DNA of 64,000 nt, taken from NCBI RefSeq assembly GCF_027594425.1, contig NZ_CP115159.1:1849001-1913000 (forward strand), written 5' to 3'. This stretch comes from Zunongwangia sp. HGR-M22 (GTDB lineage Bacteria; Bacteroidota; Bacteroidia; Flavobacteriales; Flavobacteriaceae). Below are positions 61,200-64,000 of the stretch, piece after piece. The translations under genes were made by a program, and so were the position numbers. Under the pieces are notes generated by a model, which saw only the letters and a program-made list of their open reading frames with translations, made no database searches and was not told the DNA's origin. Within the stretch, counting starts at the first letter, position 1. Every line of letters starts with the position of its first letter.

Positions 61200-61694
61200 A
61201 AGATCATTTTGACGAACCGTTTTGACTGTAGCGTAGTGAAAGGAAATATGGTGAGGATTGCTAGATTTAAACCTACAATTTCATTTTTTACTAATTTTTG
61301 CTGTAAATAATTGCCTGTTTATAGGGCTTCCCAGAGGTTTTGCTGCAAATTTAGTAAAAAACATTTTACGGTTAAATTACAAGTAATTGATAATCAGTAA
61401 AATAAATGCTTGTAACATCGCTCTGCGTGTTATCCTCTTGCTCTACAATTTCTTTTTTTGTTTTTGGATATTTCGTATTGACATTAAATTTCAAATCTAT
61501 AAGTGGTTCAAAATTTTAAAAAAGCTATACATAAGATAGCTCTTAATGCATTCATCTTTTAGATAACTAATTTTAATAATTCAGTTTTAAATGATTTATA
61601 TCGATAATTCAATGTACATTTCATAGTGCTAAGAAAATCTATCAAAGTCGCATATAGTACTTTAATAAACTCATTGTTTGTAATTAAATTAAGG

Positions 61695-62018
61695 ATGAAA
61701 GAAAATGAATTTGGTCAGTTGGTTCCCTTTAATTTTCAAAAGGAAATTACCTATAGTTCTAATGCTATAATTAGACGAACTATAATTGATAAAGCATCTA
61801 GAATTGTTGAGTTAATGGCCTTTGACTATGGTAAAGTTTTAGCGGTTAAGTCAGCCAATACTCAACTTCATTTTTTGATTGAAGGTTAAGCAGAAATGGT
61901 TGTAGATGAAGTTTCTACATATCTTCAATCAGGTGATTCTATTATTGTCCCATCAGGCATTAATTATTCTTTAGAAGCCAATGAAAAATTCAAAATTGTA
62001 ACTATAAATTTAACCTAA
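61695..62018 (+). pseudogene. Cupin-domain protein with an in-frame stop
   Basis: The frame starts ATG 61695 (MKENEFGQLVPFNFQKEITYS), runs 64 codons, meets TAA at 61887-61889 in the middle of the cupin core (HFLIEG-stop-AEMVVDEVSTYLQSGDSIIVPSG), and then continues without a break to TAA 62016-62018. The joined 107 residues match small Bacteroidota cupins that read 'VLDGKAEI..DG.....GD.IIMPA.I.H'. The stop occupies the place of the Lys codon. Either dead or a sequence error. Confidence 0.65.
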
Positions 62019-62025
62019 ACTACAT

Positions 62026-62217
62026 ATGCTTTATAAAAAGCCTTTATATCAAACTACGGATCGCGTTTGTGCTAAAAAATTTCCTGAACAAGAACTAAGC
62101 ATAAGAATTTATGCTTACAATATTTATTATTGTAAAATAAAAAATAACCCAGAAGCTAAAGAACTTATATATTTCGAAAATGAATTGACTTATTATCCTG
62201 TTTTAAACATATCGTGA
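62026..62217 (+). CDS. Doubtful small ORF
   Basis: 63 codons starting 7 bases after the cupin remnant. Tyr- and Lys-rich with no recognisable domain. It may be a small protein of unknown function or a chance frame in degenerate sequence. Confidence 0.2.
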   Translation: MLYKKPLYQTTDRVCAKKFPEQELSIRIYAYNIYYCKIKNNPEAKELIYFENELTYYPVLNIS

Positions 62218-62280
62218 TTATAGCGTCATTGGGTTAGTACCAACTAAGGATTACTAAGAGTCAATATTAAAAATAATAGC

Positions 62281-63144
62281 TCAAAAAAAGTCTAGAAAAA
62301 CGTTGGATGTTTTCGGAGAATTACGAAGTTTAAATATTCCCATTTCCTTAATTTGTCGAACGCGTTCTGAAGTTAAGCCTAGATATTTACTAACATCTTT
62401 TAAGCTTTTAGCTTCGCGTCCATTAAGACCATATAATAAAATGATAATTTCTTTTTCCCTGTGTTTTAGTACGTTCATCAATTGATTGATTTCCTTCGAT
62501 ACTGATTTGGTTAAAAGTTTTTGGTCAGGATCATCTGTCTCACTTTTAATAATATGTCCTAAAGTTAAATTGTCGCTATCTGTTGTTAGTGGTTTATCCA
62601 AGGAAAGGTATGTGGCATTACTTTTTGTTGCTTGTTCTATTTCTGCTAAAGGGAGTTGCAAAAATTCGGAGATTTCTTCGGAAGAAGCATCTCGCTGTAA
62701 TAATTGCTGAAGTTCTGAATTTGCTTTTCTAATTTTATTAATTACAGCAATTTTATTTAGAGGTAATCTTACGACCCTTGCATTCTCAGAGATTGATTGT
62801 ACAATTCCCTGACGTATCCACCAAACAGCATAAGAAATGAATTTAAATCCTCTTGTTTCGTCGAAGCGATTGGCTGCTTTGATAAGTCCCATATTTCCTT
62901 CAGCAATTAAATCTGATAAGCTTAAGCCCTGAAATTGGTATTGCTTAGCCACTGAAACTACAAACCTTAAATTCGATGTAATTAGTGTGTTCAAAGCCCT
63001 TTGATCGCCAGCTTTTATTTTTCGGGTAAGTTCAACTTCTTCTTCTCCTGTAATAAGTGCGATCGGATTAATATCTTTTAAATAAAAATTTAAACTTGGT
63101 TCATTTTTATTTGTTGTTTGTTTAATAATTTTTAATTGTCTCAT
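62281..63144 (-). CDS. Divergent RpoD-like sigma-70 factor (group 2 type)
   Basis: 287 residues, the same length and MRQLKI..T opening as the primary sigma factor of Bacteroidota. Region 1.2 (NFYLKDINPIALITGEEEVELTRKI), 2.1-2.4 (NLRFVVSVAKQYQFQGLSLSDLIAEGNMGLIKAANRFDETRGFKFISYAVWWIRQGI), region 3 and region 4.2 (LTSERVRQIKEMGIFKLRN) are all present. Region 3 and 4 diverge strongly from the primary factor, and 4.1 reads LYGLNGREAKSLKDVSKYLG. A second, specialised RpoD-like factor is the likely reading. No anti-sigma gene is adjacent. Confidence 0.85.
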   Translation of the reverse strand: MRQLKIIKQTTNKNEPSLNFYLKDINPIALITGEEEVELTRKIKAGDQRALNTLITSNLRFVVSVAKQYQFQGLSLSDLIAEGNMGLIKAANRFDETRGFKFISYAVWWIRQGIVQSISENARVVRLPLNKIAVINKIRKANSELQQLLQRDASSEEISEFLQLPLAEIEQATKSNATYLSLDKPLTTDSDNLTLGHIIKSETDDPDQKLLTKSVSKEINQLMNVLKHREKEIIILLYGLNGREAKSLKDVSKYLGLTSERVRQIKEMGIFKLRNSPKTSNVFLDFF

Positions 63145-63918
63145 ATATCGTGTTTTGAAAGCATATTGATTCAGAGAATTACATTTTTCGTAATGCTCAT
63201 CAAAAGGCTAGGTGTGTCGTATATATTCTAATAAATACATTCGAAATCTTGTTCCTAATTAATATCAGTTATGTAAGTTTTTCTACGCTCTTTCCTTTTT
63301 ATATTTTCCTTAATTTGTAACGAATTTCCCATAGAATCATTTTTATGATATAAAGCATTTACTTAGAGTATTAATTATTAAGGCTAAGTTTAACATCAAA
63401 ATTGCAAATAGTGATGAAGGTCATAGAAGACTTGGTGCTTTTGAAAAATATTATCAAAAAGGGGAAATCTTAAAAATAACTACCGCTAAGTGTAATTATA
63501 AAGTACAGGCATTTTTAATACACCTGTAAGGTAGGACATTCTGTAATGGGATCGGGTCTAGGATACTTTTATTTTACTAATTTTTTTGAGGATTAAGTAT
63601 CATGTTTTGACAGTAAAACCTAAATAATAAAATCATATGAATTAGATTGATTGTTATTTTTTAAATGATCTACGTTAATTTATGCAAGAGAAATATCATA
63701 TTTTTGCCTTACAGACTCTAATGTTTGACCTCTATGGCTTTACTATTTACAGAGGTGTTTGCAACTGTGATTGCAATTACCTGTTTTTTACTTATTTTTT
63801 TAATTTATGTATTTGGAGGATTTCCCTTCATTTTTAATGGAAGAAAGAATTACTGACAATAAAATAAAAAGCTCCTTAAATTTTAAGGAGCTTTTTATTT
63901 ATAGCAGTTCTGCTATTA
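63145..63918. other. Intergenic region, no supported gene
   Basis: About 770 bases. A plus-strand frame without a start codon from 63350 to about 63529 reads IANSDEGHRRLGAFEKYYQKGE and ends ...QAFLIHL; it may be a gene remnant, but I cannot support it. At 63866-63896 there is a strong bidirectional terminator. Nothing else is recognised. Confidence 0.5.
63866..63896. terminator. Bidirectional terminator
   Basis: AAAAA, GCTCCTTAA (63871-63879), loop ATT, TTAAGGAGC (63883-63891), TTTTT. It serves the minus-strand gene ending at 63919 and anything reading from the left. Confidence 0.8.
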
Positions 63919-64000
63919 TTAACCAAGATTTCTTAACATAGCGATATGATCTGCAATCGCTTCGGTAAAGGTAGATTTTTGATTATAAGGAATACCAAAT
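63919..64000 (-). CDS. 3' end of an unidentified gene
   Basis: Open frame from the right edge to TAA at 63921-63919, reading FGIPYNQKSTFTEAIADHIAML and ending RNLG. The helical tail is coding-like and sits directly before a terminator, as a gene end should. The family cannot be named from 26 residues. Confidence 0.5.
   Translation of the reverse strand, partial: FGIPYNQKSTFTEAIADHIAMLRNLG

Larger units (their letters stand above)
60618..61694. other. Long non-coding region with two large palindromes
   Basis: About 1.1 kb with no supported gene on either strand. It contains two long imperfect palindromes, listed separately at 60930-61058 and 61132-61199. Otherwise only AT-rich sequence is seen. 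An 87-codon ORF at 61626 begins here but its real start is at 61695. Confidence 0.55.

Noticed and set aside
61626-61889. 87-codon ORF as an intact gene
   Set aside because: The true start is at 61695 and the frame continues past the stop as the same cupin; it is a broken gene.
63350-63529. Plus-strand open frame before the right-hand terminator
   Set aside because: No ATG, GTG or TTG start in a sensible place and no recognisable domain; it may be a remnant but cannot be supported.

Overview
The window is low-GC DNA from a member of the Bacteroidota, most likely a marine member of the family Flavobacteriaceae related to Zunongwangia, Gramella or Salegentibacter. This rests on the protein families (DUF6495 after rplI, DUF3686 repair ATPase, PutAbiC, 'VGIGT' cell-surface proteins, LytTR regulators), the almost complete absence of Shine-Dalgarno sequences, and several copies of the phylum's -7 promoter element TAnnTTTG. 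The genus is inference. No rRNA, tRNA or CRISPR array was seen.

Layout. 1-7.5 kb: the tail of a PutAbiC-like abortive-infection gene, a 1622-residue coiled-coil DNA-repair ATPase, and a secreted YadA-head-repeat protein. 7.7-11.1 kb: the complete dTDP-L-rhamnose operon rfbBACD. 11.1-37.7 kb: mostly core genome. It holds a Bax-inhibitor-like protein, purB with a dead HEAT-like gene beside it, a sirtuin, an RNA methyltransferase, a DEAD-box helicase, rdgB, rlmH, nadC, priA, a LytTR regulator, the rpsF-rpsR-rplI operon, a MacB-type permease, hisS and an aldo/keto reductase. It also has a membrane-anchored BRCT-like protein, a three-gene PepSY iron-uptake type operon, and two redox enzymes. 38-44.4 kb: a 1498-residue UvrA-like protein carrying four ABC heads, then a GAF-PAS sensor followed by a decayed copy of itself.

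44.4-62 kb is accessory. It contains a lipoprotein, an IS3-family element, a cluster of secreted proteins including an M23 peptidase and a lipoprotein gene split by a -1 frameshift, and a tyrosine recombinase with iteron-like repeats upstream. A minus-strand array of cargo genes follows: an Eco57I-like methyltransferase/nuclease, a DUF3883 nuclease and a secreted protein, separated by two ~134-bp imperfect palindromes laid out like integron attC sites. An XRE regulator then faces a three-gene HEPN-type operon across a perfect palindrome. About 1 kb of non-coding DNA with two long palindromes and a cupin gene killed by a stop codon close the region. The window ends with a divergent RpoD-like sigma factor and the end of an unidentified gene.

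Most worth following up: the attC-like cassette structure at 54.9-57.5 kb, the four-headed UvrA-like fusion with one head lacking its P-loop, the XRE/palindrome/HEPN locus, and the frameshift at 48.13 kb, which is either a mutation or programmed.
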